DNA from: Lentisphaerae bacterium GWF2_44_16
GTDB taxonomy: Bacteria > Verrucomicrobiota > Lentisphaeria > Victivallales > GWF2-45-14
Direction: 5' to 3'
DNA: 64,000 bases
Assembly: GCA_001803225.1 (NCBI GenBank)
Contig: MHBF01000093.1
Location: forward strand, 1 to 64,000
Part shown: positions 37,091 to 47,322 of the stretch, piece after piece
Position numbering within the stretch: position 1 is the first letter of the stretch
Layout of the letters: every line of letters starts with the position of its first letter
The notes under the pieces: generated by a model
What the model was told of the DNA's origin: nothing
Seen by the model: only the letters and a program-made list of their open reading frames with translations
Databases searched by the model: none
Program-made: the position numbers and the translations under genes

Positions 37091-37894
37091 GTGAAACGTT
37101 TAGCTTTTCTATTAATTTATCTGACAGTAATACTATTATCTCATGCTGGCGCGGATGATAAAAAACTGCTTTTTCATGTTTCTTTCAATAAGGGGCTTGA
37201 TGCCGATTTCAGTAGGGGAAACGGTAAAGCCACCTGTAATGATGAAGCATTTACTTTCGTTGAGAGCATTTATGGTAAGGCCGTCAAAATTAATTATCTC
37301 AATCTTCTCAGGTATGAAACTGAAAACAACATAAATCCACAACATGGAACTATTGAAATGTGGGTAAAACCTTTAATTTATTCTCAGAATCAGGGAATAC
37401 CGCAATGTGATTTTTTCTCCGCCGGAGACATGGAAACCATTGAGAATAAACTCTCTGACGGTATACTAAGACAAGTATCTTATAAAGATAAGCTCACAAT
37501 ATTTTCAGGATTTCCTGTTATCAGGAATCCCTATCCGGTAAGGACATATGAAGGACTTTCCGATTTGAATGCCAATCTTGCACTTGAGAATAATAAGACA
37601 TTTAATCTCCTTGCTCCTCTATCTGTTATAAGCAGGCAATGGACGCATATAGCGTTTTCGTGGGGAAAAACTGAGAAGGACGGTAAAAACATTGGGAAAT
37701 GTCGTTTATACCGGAATGGCAAACTTGTGGCGGAGCTTCCTTTGCCGGAAAAATGGTCTGACAGTTTCGGAAAGTTTATTTTTATAGGAAAAGGAAATGC
37801 CCGTTCCAACGGCATTTTCTTAATTGATGAATTGAAGATATACGATACTGCGCTGGACGCTTCACAGGTAGAAAAATTATATAGCGGTGAATAA
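37091..37894 (+). CDS. Secreted LamG/concanavalin-A-like domain protein
   Basis: Signal peptide MKRLAFLLIYLTVILLSHAGA; HGTIEMWVKPLIYSQNQG...WTHIAFSWGKTEKDGKNIGKCRLYRNGKLV...FLIDELKIYD. Confidence 0.8.
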   Translation: MKRLAFLLIYLTVILLSHAGADDKKLLFHVSFNKGLDADFSRGNGKATCNDEAFTFVESIYGKAVKINYLNLLRYETENNINPQHGTIEMWVKPLIYSQNQGIPQCDFFSAGDMETIENKLSDGILRQVSYKDKLTIFSGFPVIRNPYPVRTYEGLSDLNANLALENNKTFNLLAPLSVISRQWTHIAFSWGKTEKDGKNIGKCRLYRNGKLVAELPLPEKWSDSFGKFIFIGKGNARSNGIFLIDELKIYDTALDASQVEKLYSGE

Positions 37895-37912
37895 ACAACT
37901 AGGGAGCTTGTC

Positions 37913-40900
37913 ATGTATAAAAAACTGGTCTGTCTGCTTATAGCTTTATTTTTTATTTTCTCTTTCAAAATTTATGCCAAAGAGCAGAATGATGATGTTT
38001 TAAATAAAAATGTTTTGTTTTCTCTTTCATTTGATAAAACAGTTGAAGCGCAAACTCAAAACGGGAAAATAAAACCTGAAGTTAATGGAAATATTCAATA
38101 CGTTGATGGACGGCAGGGAAAAGCAATGCTTTTCACTCCTGATCTGTGGTTGAAATTTTCAGGGCCTGGACTCATAGAAGCTGAGGAGGGGACTGTTCAA
38201 TTCTGGGTAAAGCCATTGGAGTATAACAGTCAGAAATCATACAGACCTTCTGAATGTACTTTTTTCTCAACCGCATACAGTAATAAATTACCGTGTTTTT
38301 CCATCTGGTCATATTACAGGGAAAATGACATTAATCAGGAAAGGGTGCAGGCAAAGTGTTTTCTTCCCGAGGGAGCAAAAACAAAAGATAATATTTCTTT
38401 AATAGCCGGCAATAAACTTTCAATAAATAAATGGTCATTGATTACCGTAACATGGAAGAATATTAAGCACGACAGAACCGATGCCAAAATACTTGGCATT
38501 TATATCAATGGGAATAAAATAATCTCTGCTAAACCTTTTCCCAGGAAAAATTTTCCTGAAAAACTGGGAAATATTATCTATATAGGGTCCGTAATTTCAC
38601 AATCTGCCGGAAAATATATCATGGATGAATTTTCTATTTATAAAACATGTCTCAGTGATGCGGAAATATGGAAATATTATTCGGAGTCAGGTAATACTGA
38701 TAAAGCAGAAACAGTTACAATACCACGAATACAGGCTCCGCCGAAAATTGATGGAAGTTTATCAGAGAACGAATGGGAAAATACCACTCAAATTGGAGAG
38801 GCTTTTCTAAATAAAAATATGCTTCTTTCTAAAAAACAGTCACGTGTTTCTCTTTGCTATGATGAAAAAAAAATATATATGAAAGTTGACTCGGAAACTT
38901 TTGACGGAGCTTTAAAGGCTGATGCAAATAAGAAAGACGGAGTGATATGGAAAGATGACGTTGTGGAGCTATATATTGTTCCGGTAAGAGGAGAAAAACT
39001 TTATTATCAGGTTGGTATAAATTCCAAAGATTATTCAAACGGATTGAAAATATTTTCAAAAACCGGGGGAAAGGATTATGAAAATTGGGATTCCGGAATT
39101 AACGCGAAAAGTTCATTTACAGGAGAAGGCAAAACAAAAAGATGGATACTGGAAATAGCTTTGCCTCTGAAAAATATAGGTCTTTCGAATCCTCAAGTTG
39201 GGGATGCTATTGGTTTTTCAATTGCAAGGACTTATCAGGAGCCTACCGCATATGGGGGAATTGACTGGGAAATAAAGGATTCTGTCCCGAGTTCTTTTGC
39301 CGGATATCATCATTTTGAGAATACCGGAAAATATCCTAAGCTTGTTTTCGGCGGAGCTAATGAGAGAATAAATGTAAAATATGGTAATCTATATTCAGGA
39401 GAAATCAAAGCCAGGGTAAATATATCTCATGGCGATAATAAAGATAAACTTGATTACTCATGGAAAATATTTGATTCAGGAAAAACTCTTTTTGAAGACA
39501 AGGGAACGCTGAAAAAAAATAAATCGGGAAAATATGAATTCACTATAGATAAAGTTATGCATGTTGATCCCAAAAACAATGGGAGTATTTACAATTTATC
39601 GATTGATTTAAATAATGGAACGTTCTTCAATCATACCATACCTTTCAGTTTGAGTTATTCTGATTTCAGTTTTGACTACTTGGTTGAAAGAGATAAAAAA
39701 AGGGTACTCGTTGAAATTGATACTGATAATATCGGGACGGAATGCAAGAAGGGTAAAATGAGTGTTTTACTTGAGAACGAAAAGGGGAAAATATACTTTC
39801 AGAAAGACATTGATATTAAAAATGACAACTATGAACAGTTATTTATTCCTCTTGATATACTTCCCAACATGAAGAAAATGAAGATGAAAGTTTCTCTGTT
39901 ATCACCTAATGGAGAGCTTGTCAAAGTATCCGAAAGAGCTTTTCAGAAAATGGAAGATCTGGCTTCTCTTAATAACAAAATAGGAGAGGATGAATGGGTT
40001 CCTCCTCCGTTTACAGATATTCAATATGACGCATATAGTATTTCTTGCTGGAACAGGCGTTATGATTTGTCCGGCGCGATGTTTCTTAAACAGGTTCTTA
40101 TTAATTCGGAAGTGATATTGAACGGGCCTGTTGAATTTATAGCAGTGGACGCGGAGGGCAAAGAATTACATTGGAAGCAGGGCGAAATGAAATATATTTC
40201 CCGAAAATGTGATGCCGGAGTTATAGAGGCATCGGGAATGCTTGGCAATATAAAATGTAAAAATACAATGACCTTGGAATTTGATGGTATGCTTAGGGTT
40301 GATGCTGAATTATTTGTTGGTGAACAAACTAAGCTCAACAAACTTTATTTGAATATTCCTCTGAAATCTTCTTTTGTTAAATATAAATTTTTCTCTATTG
40401 CCGATGAAAATTCAAAAAGAATGTGTTGGCAATGGCAGGACAGAATAGGTAAAGTAGCTGACTATTTCAATTACAGCTTTTGCCCGGAAGTATGGGTGGG
40501 GGATGATGATAAGGGGTTTTCCTGGTTTGCTGAGTCAAAAAAAGACTGGCAGCTTGCAGATAACAATAAGGCCATAGAAATAATCCGCAAAAATGATACT
40601 GCATATCTGAGAATAAATTATTGTGACACTCCGTCAACTTTTAAAGCTCCCCTGAAATTTACGTTTGGATTACAGGCGACTCCCGTGAGGCCAAGGCCTT
40701 CAGACTGGAGATTGCAGCGGTCGATTGGAACTACCGATTCCTGCAATGCCAGCTATTACGGTCAGAACATTAAAATTATTGGCTGGGGAGCCAACGGAAA
40801 ACCTCCTCCTCCTGAAAAAAGAGCGGAAATATTGCGTCAAAAAGATCCATTAGATCGTTTGTCGGCATGGTCGGATTGGCCTGTTATAATAAATCCTGTC

Positions 40901-42043
40901 AGAATAAGGCAACTCTATGAAATAGCATCAGAAAATATTGCGTCAAAACCCATATTGGCTGCTGCGGTGGAAAAACCGGCTGAGAAAATTGCTCTTTTTT
41001 ATATGCCCCGCGTAGGCAATTTAAATGTTCCTTCCAATAAATACTATTTCCAGAAATGGTATAATGAGCCACCTACTGGTCGTGTCCCAAGTATTAAAGA
41101 GGAACAGTGGAACAGAGGTGTATTTCATGTTTTTAATGCTTGTCCTTCGACTGATTACAGAAACTTCATGATAGAGGAAATGCGTAATACACTTGATAAG
41201 TTTCCGGAACTAAAAGGACTTTATTTTGATGGTGCATTTCCTTGTGGATGTAGAAACACTTTGCATGGATGCGGCTACTATGAAAATGGCAAATTGTGTT
41301 ATTCAGCTCCTATATGGGGAAACAGGGATTTTTTCAAGAGGCTCTATAAAATGCTTAAAAAGAGAGGTGCTGATAATATATTCTTTGGTCATGTTTCATC
41401 CACACGTTTTATTTCAGAAACAGGTTTCTTTGATATAATATTTGAGGGAGAGCATCTTTGTTCTGATTTACCTAAATATGAAGGGGATTATATAGATACT
41501 GTTCCTCTTGATGTCTGGCGTGCCGAATATACGGGGCGGCAAGTAGGCAATATTCCAATCCTTCTATGCGAAGCTAAACGCATTTTTGGCGGATATGGAG
41601 CGAAAGGAATTGCTGATAATCCTGCTTTTATAAAGAAATTCAGGTCCTATTTGGCGATGACCCTGATACATGATATTTTGCCTCAGGAACGGGTACTTCT
41701 TGATGAGATACAGTCTTACTATATTAATCTTGACTCTTTTGGGCACTGGAATGCCGAATTTCTGCCTTATTGGAACAATCAGAAATACGTTTCAGCTGAT
41801 TCGGATGAAATAAAGATATCTTTATACAGGAAAAAAGGCAGAATACTCCTTTGTATGGCTAATGTTTCAAAGAAAAAATGGACTGGAAATATAAAGCTTA
41901 ACTTGTCTGAACTTAATATGTCTAAATCTGTAATCGGTAGAAATTTTGAAGCAAGTAAACCTCTAAGTCTGAAAGATGGAATCTTGAGTAATATTTCAGT
42001 GGAGGCGCATGACTTTTCTGTGATTTCTATTTCTGAAATGTAA
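37913..42043 (+). CDS. Large secreted LamG - CBM9-like - glycoside-hydrolase-like (DUF6067-type) multidomain protein
   Basis: Signal MYKKLVCLLIALFFIFSFKIYA; LamG EGTVQFWVKPLEY...YIMDEFSIYKTCLS; CBM9-like ADANKKDGVIWKDDVVELYIVP; C-terminal TIM-barrel-like FPELKGLYFDGAFPCGCRNTLHGCG. Confidence 0.7.
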   Translation: MYKKLVCLLIALFFIFSFKIYAKEQNDDVLNKNVLFSLSFDKTVEAQTQNGKIKPEVNGNIQYVDGRQGKAMLFTPDLWLKFSGPGLIEAEEGTVQFWVKPLEYNSQKSYRPSECTFFSTAYSNKLPCFSIWSYYRENDINQERVQAKCFLPEGAKTKDNISLIAGNKLSINKWSLITVTWKNIKHDRTDAKILGIYINGNKIISAKPFPRKNFPEKLGNIIYIGSVISQSAGKYIMDEFSIYKTCLSDAEIWKYYSESGNTDKAETVTIPRIQAPPKIDGSLSENEWENTTQIGEAFLNKNMLLSKKQSRVSLCYDEKKIYMKVDSETFDGALKADANKKDGVIWKDDVVELYIVPVRGEKLYYQVGINSKDYSNGLKIFSKTGGKDYENWDSGINAKSSFTGEGKTKRWILEIALPLKNIGLSNPQVGDAIGFSIARTYQEPTAYGGIDWEIKDSVPSSFAGYHHFENTGKYPKLVFGGANERINVKYGNLYSGEIKARVNISHGDNKDKLDYSWKIFDSGKTLFEDKGTLKKNKSGKYEFTIDKVMHVDPKNNGSIYNLSIDLNNGTFFNHTIPFSLSYSDFSFDYLVERDKKRVLVEIDTDNIGTECKKGKMSVLLENEKGKIYFQKDIDIKNDNYEQLFIPLDILPNMKKMKMKVSLLSPNGELVKVSERAFQKMEDLASLNNKIGEDEWVPPPFTDIQYDAYSISCWNRRYDLSGAMFLKQVLINSEVILNGPVEFIAVDAEGKELHWKQGEMKYISRKCDAGVIEASGMLGNIKCKNTMTLEFDGMLRVDAELFVGEQTKLNKLYLNIPLKSSFVKYKFFSIADENSKRMCWQWQDRIGKVADYFNYSFCPEVWVGDDDKGFSWFAESKKDWQLADNNKAIEIIRKNDTAYLRINYCDTPSTFKAPLKFTFGLQATPVRPRPSDWRLQRSIGTTDSCNASYYGQNIKIIGWGANGKPPPPEKRAEILRQKDPLDRLSAWSDWPVIINPVRIRQLYEIASENIASKPILAAAVEKPAEKIALFYMPRVGNLNVPSNKYYFQKWYNEPPTGRVPSIKEEQWNRGVFHVFNACPSTDYRNFMIEEMRNTLDKFPELKGLYFDGAFPCGCRNTLHGCGYYENGKLCYSAPIWGNRDFFKRLYKMLKKRGADNIFFGHVSSTRFISETGFFDIIFEGEHLCSDLPKYEGDYIDTVPLDVWRAEYTGRQVGNIPILLCEAKRIFGGYGAKGIADNPAFIKKFRSYLAMTLIHDILPQERVLLDEIQSYYINLDSFGHWNAEFLPYWNNQKYVSADSDEIKISLYRKKGRILLCMANVSKKKWTGNIKLNLSELNMSKSVIGRNFEASKPLSLKDGILSNISVEAHDFSVISISEM

Positions 42044-42051
42044 TTATGATT

Positions 42052-42087
42052 GATTCTTGGTGTTTTTGACCGGTTGAGTTTAAATAG
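42052..42087 (+). pseudogene. Fossil 3' end of a GH84/CBM9-type gene (D-S-W-C-F-*-P-V-E-F-K-*)
   Basis: Matches the 3' end of the 42828-45728 gene ([11 protein letters not shown]) with one in-frame stop; DNA similarity continues into the leader of the next pseudopilin gene. Confidence 0.65.
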
Positions 42088-42156
42088 TCAGTTGAAGGTA
42101 TCTGTTGAAAAGTTCAACTTGAACTGAAAAACTGTGGAAAAAATGGAGTTGGTAAA

Positions 42157-42792
42157 ATGCTAAATAATAGAAATGCTTCTATTTCTGGAAAAGTATATTT
42201 TACTCTCTTGGAGCTTCTCATTGTGATATCTGTTATAGCGATATTGGCAAGTATGCTGCTTCCGGCCTTGAAGCATGTTCGGGAAAAAGCCAAGGAAATC
42301 AAATGCGCTAATAATGAAAAACAATTTGGACTGGCGTTTAACTTATATGCCGATGATTATGCTGATTATTACCCTGATAACTATCCGATAAGTTCCGGCG
42401 GCACTGGGTATTGGCAGGATTTTAAATTTCTTGGTACCTATCTTAAACCCGGTTTAGTATCTGGAAGCAATGTGGATTATTATTTTCCATGTCCATCTGC
42501 GACCCCTGCCGAAACATATTACAGCCAACATTGGTTTTATGCTCTTGAAATGGGAGTTAAATTGAAAAAAAGACTTGTGGTGCAACGCCCTTCCTACCGT
42601 GGAATATTACTGGATTATCAATGCCGTAGCTTTTATGGCGATATGAATTATTTAGATGAGACGGTAGCAGGTCGTGTAGTTTACCGCCATAGTGGAGGAT
42701 TGAATATGCTTTTTGCCGACGGGCATATCAATTATTACAAGAAAAATGATTTGTTGACGAATATAGCTACTCTATTCAATAATAATCCATAG
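42157..42792 (+). CDS. Pseudopilin-like protein with H-X9-DG motif
   Basis: GKVYFTLLELLIVISVIAILASMLLPALKHVREKAKEIKCANNEKQFG; HSGGLNMLFADG. Confidence 0.9.
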   Translation: MLNNRNASISGKVYFTLLELLIVISVIAILASMLLPALKHVREKAKEIKCANNEKQFGLAFNLYADDYADYYPDNYPISSGGTGYWQDFKFLGTYLKPGLVSGSNVDYYFPCPSATPAETYYSQHWFYALEMGVKLKKRLVVQRPSYRGILLDYQCRSFYGDMNYLDETVAGRVVYRHSGGLNMLFADGHINYYKKNDLLTNIATLFNNNP

Positions 42793-42827
42793 TCTTCAAA
42801 AAAGTTTAACAGAAAAGGAATATTATT

Positions 42828-45728
42828 ATGCGTACAGGACGCAATAAATGGTTAATGATGTCGCTTGTCGGAATATTATCTGGAATGCTGTTTTCCCTTG
42901 AAGGCGCGGACGTAAAAGATAAAAATATGATGCTAAACGGCGGATTTGAAGAGCTTGACTCTAAAAATAATGCAGTATCATGGTCGTTTGGCTGCAGTTT
43001 ACCCAAAGGCAAAGCGGAAATTACAACGGGAACAGTATATTCCGGTAAAAATTCACTTCATTTGCGCTCTGAAAGTATAAATGAGAAATCTGACTCCACT
43101 AAAACCGGTGCGATAAGCGCCAGCAGTGAAATGCTGCCATTACCGCCGGAAGGAACAAAACTTGAATGTTCTGTATGTATAAAACTAAAGGACGTCAAAT
43201 CGCCAGGCTCATACCATAAAACGAGATTTACGGTCCACTTTTTTGATAAGGACAGAAAACGTATTAAGCATCATGATCTTGTTTGTCTGGATGGTACTTT
43301 GGACTGGAGAATTTTCAAGCAGTCGCTTACTGTTCCTTCCGGCGCTGCATTTATGCAGATAGCTTGTTCTTTGACAAACTGTACAGGGGAGGCTTGGTTT
43401 GACGACGTTATGGTAACTGTTGATGGAGAATCAGCCAGGAAAGTAACTGAACGGAGGAATTCAATGTCAGCCTTGCCGATGGATTGTCCTATTCTAATTC
43501 CGGAACCCTGGCAGATTAAATTCGCTTCATACAGTTTTTCGGTTGAAAAAGTTTTTTTTGAAACTCCGAATGGCGACAGTCGCGCCAATCTGGCGTTGTT
43601 AGATGTCCTGAAAGAATATAATCTTGCTGCTGATAAAATGCAGAAAGATAAGAGCTATGATGCAACTGCGTTGTTGATCCTGACAGGAGATAAACAGGAT
43701 AAGGACCTCGCGGGTATTTTTGAAAAGGATTTTAGAGGTCGTACTTGGAACGAATTAGGTGAACAAGGCTATTTTCTTTCAGTAAAGGAAATTGGACGTA
43801 AAGAGGAAAGCAGTGTTGGCGGAGAGATGATAAAAGGGGGCAAAAAGATTGTTTGTATTGGCGCCAATACTGAACAGGGACGTTTCTACGGCATTCAGAC
43901 TCTCAGGCAGTTGTTGAAAGCTGGAAAAGGAAAGGAATTGCGTGCGGTAAATATAGTTGATAAACCCACACTGTCACGGCGCGGGGCAATCGTTGGACTG
44001 CAATGGTTTTCTCAGCGCAAAGAAGCAATAGAACGGATAAGACAGATGAAAATGAATCTAGTATACCATCAGGGTTCATTTCTCAATCTGAAACTGGGAT
44101 GCGATCAGAAAACGAAAAAAACATTCTGGAGAGAACCTTTTACGTCCCAGGAGCTTGAAATGCTGCGGGAATATCTTGAACTGTGCCGCAGAAATTTCAT
44201 TGAAGTGTATATTTCATTTGCGCCGCGCGGCCTGCCGCCTACCTGTTATTCCTCCGATGAGGATATAAATATTCTGGTTGGCAAAATGGAAGCATTGTAT
44301 AAAGTTGGCGTGCGCAATCTGGGTATAAGTTTTGATGATCTGCAGAATATTGAACAGAATAAAGTAATTTGTGAAGCAGACATTAAAAAGTTCGGCGATG
44401 ATTTCGGTGCGGCGCATCTATATTTTGTCCAGAACGTTTATGATCGATTGAAAAAGAAATGTCCGGAACTTAATTTTATGGTCTTGCCTTATGTTTATGG
44501 TTCTTATGTAAACATTCCTGAAAAAGATATGCAATATCTGAAAACTCTAGGGAAACTTTCTCAGGACATTAAAACATGGGTAGTGTGTCTTTATACTTAT
44601 GATGGTGTGAAAAAAACTCCGGCAATCGCCGGACGCAAGCCGTTCATCTGGGACAACTATTATACAACCGGGGACCTTCCCGCATTTCCGGCCCCAATTG
44701 ACCGTGCCAGGGAATTAAGCGATGAAAATATCACAGGTTATATTTTTCTTCCGGCTACTCCCAAGCAGGAGGATGCTTCGAAAATTTCCTGGCTGAATGC
44801 GGCTGACTATATGTGGTCGCCGCAGCGTTATAATGCTGAAAAAAGTTATAAAACCGCGATAGCTTATGTGGCTGGTAGTGCAGAAGCGGCGGAATTGCTG
44901 AAAGAATACAGCGAATTTTCACTGAAAATTGACGACTATAAATTTCCAACTGAGAACCGTGAAACACGGCTGGCATTTCTTGAAAAAACCATGGATCAGT
45001 TAAATACTTTCGATCCTAAACTGAAGATTCTTGAGCCAAAACTCGCTACCGCCATGAGGAGCGATACAGGCAAATATCGCAAGGATTTACAGCGTATTAT
45101 CGACAATCTTAAACAGCGTCCTTATCCGGCAATTATTTATCCTCAGAAAGGTTTCGTTCCGACAAATGAAAATGCGTTGAAGGATTTCATTCCTCTCAGT
45201 AAGAACGTGAAAAGCATTGAAGCAACTGAAGCATGGCTTACTTATGATCCAAACAAATTATATTTGAAAGTTCTTTGCCGGGAACCGTGCCTGGAAAGGC
45301 TGGTGACTCAGAGAAACAATAGGGATAGTAATGTTTTTCAGGATGATTCTATAGAGATTTTTATCATGCCCGATCAGGAAAACGCTTCTGGAGATTTTAC
45401 TTATTACCATATTGTGATTAATGCTATCGGCACTGTTTATGATGCTAAGCATGTTCATCACCGTTTCAATTATTTACATGAGCAATACAAGGACTGGAAC
45501 CCTGAACTGGATATTACAACCAGTAAAGAGAAGAACACATGGATTTTGAATCTAGCAATTCCATTTTCAGCATTGGGAATGGCTTCACCACAGCCGGGGC
45601 GGAGAATTTTCATGAACCTATGCCGAAATCGGATGACTGGCGGTAAAGGTGAATTGAGCTGTTATGCTTTATTGTTGAAAGGCAAATACCATGATCCTTG
45701 GAGTTTTTGGCCGGTTGAGTTTAAATAG
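42828..45728 (+). CDS. Secreted GH84-like beta-N-acetylglucosaminidase with C-terminal CBM9-like domain
   Basis: [26 protein letters not shown]...[30 protein letters not shown] (GH84 Asp-Asp pair); C-terminal [19 protein letters not shown]...[11 protein letters not shown]. Confidence 0.8.
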   Translation: MRTGRNKWLMMSLVGILSGMLFSLEGADVKDKNMMLNGGFEELDSKNNAVSWSFGCSLPKGKAEITTGTVYSGKNSLHLRSESINEKSDSTKTGAISASSEMLPLPPEGTKLECSVCIKLKDVKSPGSYHKTRFTVHFFDKDRKRIKHHDLVCLDGTLDWRIFKQSLTVPSGAAFMQIACSLTNCTGEAWFDDVMVTVDGESARKVTERRNSMSALPMDCPILIPEPWQIKFASYSFSVEKVFFETPNGDSRANLALLDVLKEYNLAADKMQKDKSYDATALLILTGDKQDKDLAGIFEKDFRGRTWNELGEQGYFLSVKEIGRKEESSVGGEMIKGGKKIVCIGANTEQGRFYGIQTLRQLLKAGKGKELRAVNIVDKPTLSRRGAIVGLQWFSQRKEAIERIRQMKMNLVYHQGSFLNLKLGCDQKTKKTFWREPFTSQELEMLREYLELCRRNFIEVYISFAPRGLPPTCYSSDEDINILVGKMEALYKVGVRNLGISFDDLQNIEQNKVICEADIKKFGDDFGAAHLYFVQNVYDRLKKKCPELNFMVLPYVYGSYVNIPEKDMQYLKTLGKLSQDIKTWVVCLYTYDGVKKTPAIAGRKPFIWDNYYTTGDLPAFPAPIDRARELSDENITGYIFLPATPKQEDASKISWLNAADYMWSPQRYNAEKSYKTAIAYVAGSAEAAELLKEYSEFSLKIDDYKFPTENRETRLAFLEKTMDQLNTFDPKLKILEPKLATAMRSDTGKYRKDLQRIIDNLKQRPYPAIIYPQKGFVPTNENALKDFIPLSKNVKSIEATEAWLTYDPNKLYLKVLCREPCLERLVTQRNNRDSNVFQDDSIEIFIMPDQENASGDFTYYHIVINAIGTVYDAKHVHHRFNYLHEQYKDWNPELDITTSKEKNTWILNLAIPFSALGMASPQPGRRIFMNLCRNRMTGGKGELSCYALLLKGKYHDPWSFWPVEFK

Positions 45729-45801
45729 TCAGTTAAAGGTATATGTTAAAAAGGTTAACCTGAATTTAAAAGAAACTTTGAACAAAAGTGGAGTCGGAAA
45801 T

Positions 45802-46506
45802 ATGGCAGAAATTAGAAAGAAAATATACTTTACACTCATTGAGCTCCTCATTGTGATAGCGATTATAGCTGTTCTTGCCGGGATGTTGCTTCCGGCACTT
45901 TCAAAAGCAAGGGACAAAACCAGGCAGACAATCTGTCTGGGCAACTTAAAACAAATCTATCTTGCCACGACAAGTTATATTAACGATTCCAATGAATGGT
46001 ACCCTCCATGTTATTATGACAGCATTAATAATTACTGGCAGTCACTGTTAGTGAACTATGAGTATATTAAAGTTCCGCGTCTCAGCAGTGCGGGAAAACT
46101 GGATTCCGTACCGCCCAGCGGACTGCTGGTATGCCCGAGCGAGAAAAATAAAACCTCCGGCGGGGCCAGTGAATGGAACACATGGAAGGGGACTCATTAC
46201 GGAATGACTAATTACCTGATATGGACTCCACCCCTTGCAAGTGATAAATGGGGAAAGTTTTCCGCGATACCGGCAAGTCTCAGCAGAATATCTTTTTACG
46301 GGGATAAAGATCCTTTAAATCAAGCTAATTTCTCCGGTGTCGCCGGAGCTCTTGAGAAGTATAAACATAACAATGGTATGAGTGTTGTTTTCTGTGATGG
46401 ACATGGAGAATACAAGAAAATGAAAGATGTTCCTCATGAGGAAATAGACCCTGTTTGGTACAGAAATATTTTTTGGGGGCAGCGTAGCTGTATCTCGTAT
46501 TGGTAA
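45802..46506 (+). CDS. Pseudopilin-like protein with H-X9-DG motif
   Basis: [64 protein letters not shown]. The track start at 45691 lies inside the upstream gene; start is at 45802. Confidence 0.9.
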   Translation: MAEIRKKIYFTLIELLIVIAIIAVLAGMLLPALSKARDKTRQTICLGNLKQIYLATTSYINDSNEWYPPCYYDSINNYWQSLLVNYEYIKVPRLSSAGKLDSVPPSGLLVCPSEKNKTSGGASEWNTWKGTHYGMTNYLIWTPPLASDKWGKFSAIPASLSRISFYGDKDPLNQANFSGVAGALEKYKHNNGMSVVFCDGHGEYKKMKDVPHEEIDPVWYRNIFWGQRSCISYW

Positions 46507-46541
46507 AAATAATTTTATAAAAGGAAGAAACCGGTGGAATC

Positions 46542-47318
46542 ATGTGTGTAAAAACATTCGTAAAAATGAAGATTATCTTTTTGGGCCTCCTTGTTTTTTC
46601 TTTCTTTCTGATGGCGGAAGAAATACCCGGCGGCGGAATGGACTTATCTTCAAAATATCTGACAATGCCGTTCGGCAGTTTTAACGGGGAAAATATTTAT
46701 GATCACCTTGATATCAGGCAGGGAACAATTGAATTCTGGGTAAGACCCATCGCTAATAACAAAGAGAATGGGGAATTGTCCGGTTTCTTTTTCTGGGGTA
46801 ACGCCAGCAACAGTAATTCGATGTCTATATATTGCGGCAATAAAGGTAATAAGATTTATTTTCAGGTAACAGGGCTTGACCATAAGGCGGTGTATCTCTG
46901 CGGACCGGTCTTGAGCGAAAAATCCTGGCATCATATAGCCGTTACATGGGAGAATACCGGAGGGCAGACATATAATCTCACGCTTTTCGTTGACGGCAGC
47001 CCTGTGAAAACCCTTAAGGATGAAGTAGGCGTTTCAGATAACTTGAAGCGGGACATCTATATCGGCCTATGCAAGAGAAATACCAAGATTGATACTTTGA
47101 GAACTGCCAATGCAGATATGGCAATGTTCAGGATATCGAAAAACGTCAGGTATTCAAAAGCTTTTCAGGCGTCTTCAAAATATGGAGTTGATGCCGAAAC
47201 CATCTGTTTTTTCCCGTTTAATGGAAATGATGATTTGAAGGGATTTTTCTATATATCGGAAAATAAAAATGGAACTGTGGAAGCTGTAAAACATAAAATA
47301 GAAAAGAGAGAGGAATAA
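46542..47318 (+). CDS. Secreted LamG-domain protein
   Basis: Signal KIIFLGLLVFSFFLMAEE; QGTIEFWVRPIANNKENGELSGFFFWGN; WHHIAVTWENTGGQTYNLTLFVDGSPV. Confidence 0.8.
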   Translation: MCVKTFVKMKIIFLGLLVFSFFLMAEEIPGGGMDLSSKYLTMPFGSFNGENIYDHLDIRQGTIEFWVRPIANNKENGELSGFFFWGNASNSNSMSIYCGNKGNKIYFQVTGLDHKAVYLCGPVLSEKSWHHIAVTWENTGGQTYNLTLFVDGSPVKTLKDEVGVSDNLKRDIYIGLCKRNTKIDTLRTANADMAMFRISKNVRYSKAFQASSKYGVDAETICFFPFNGNDDLKGFFYISENKNGTVEAVKHKIEKREE

Positions 47319-47322
47319 AAAA

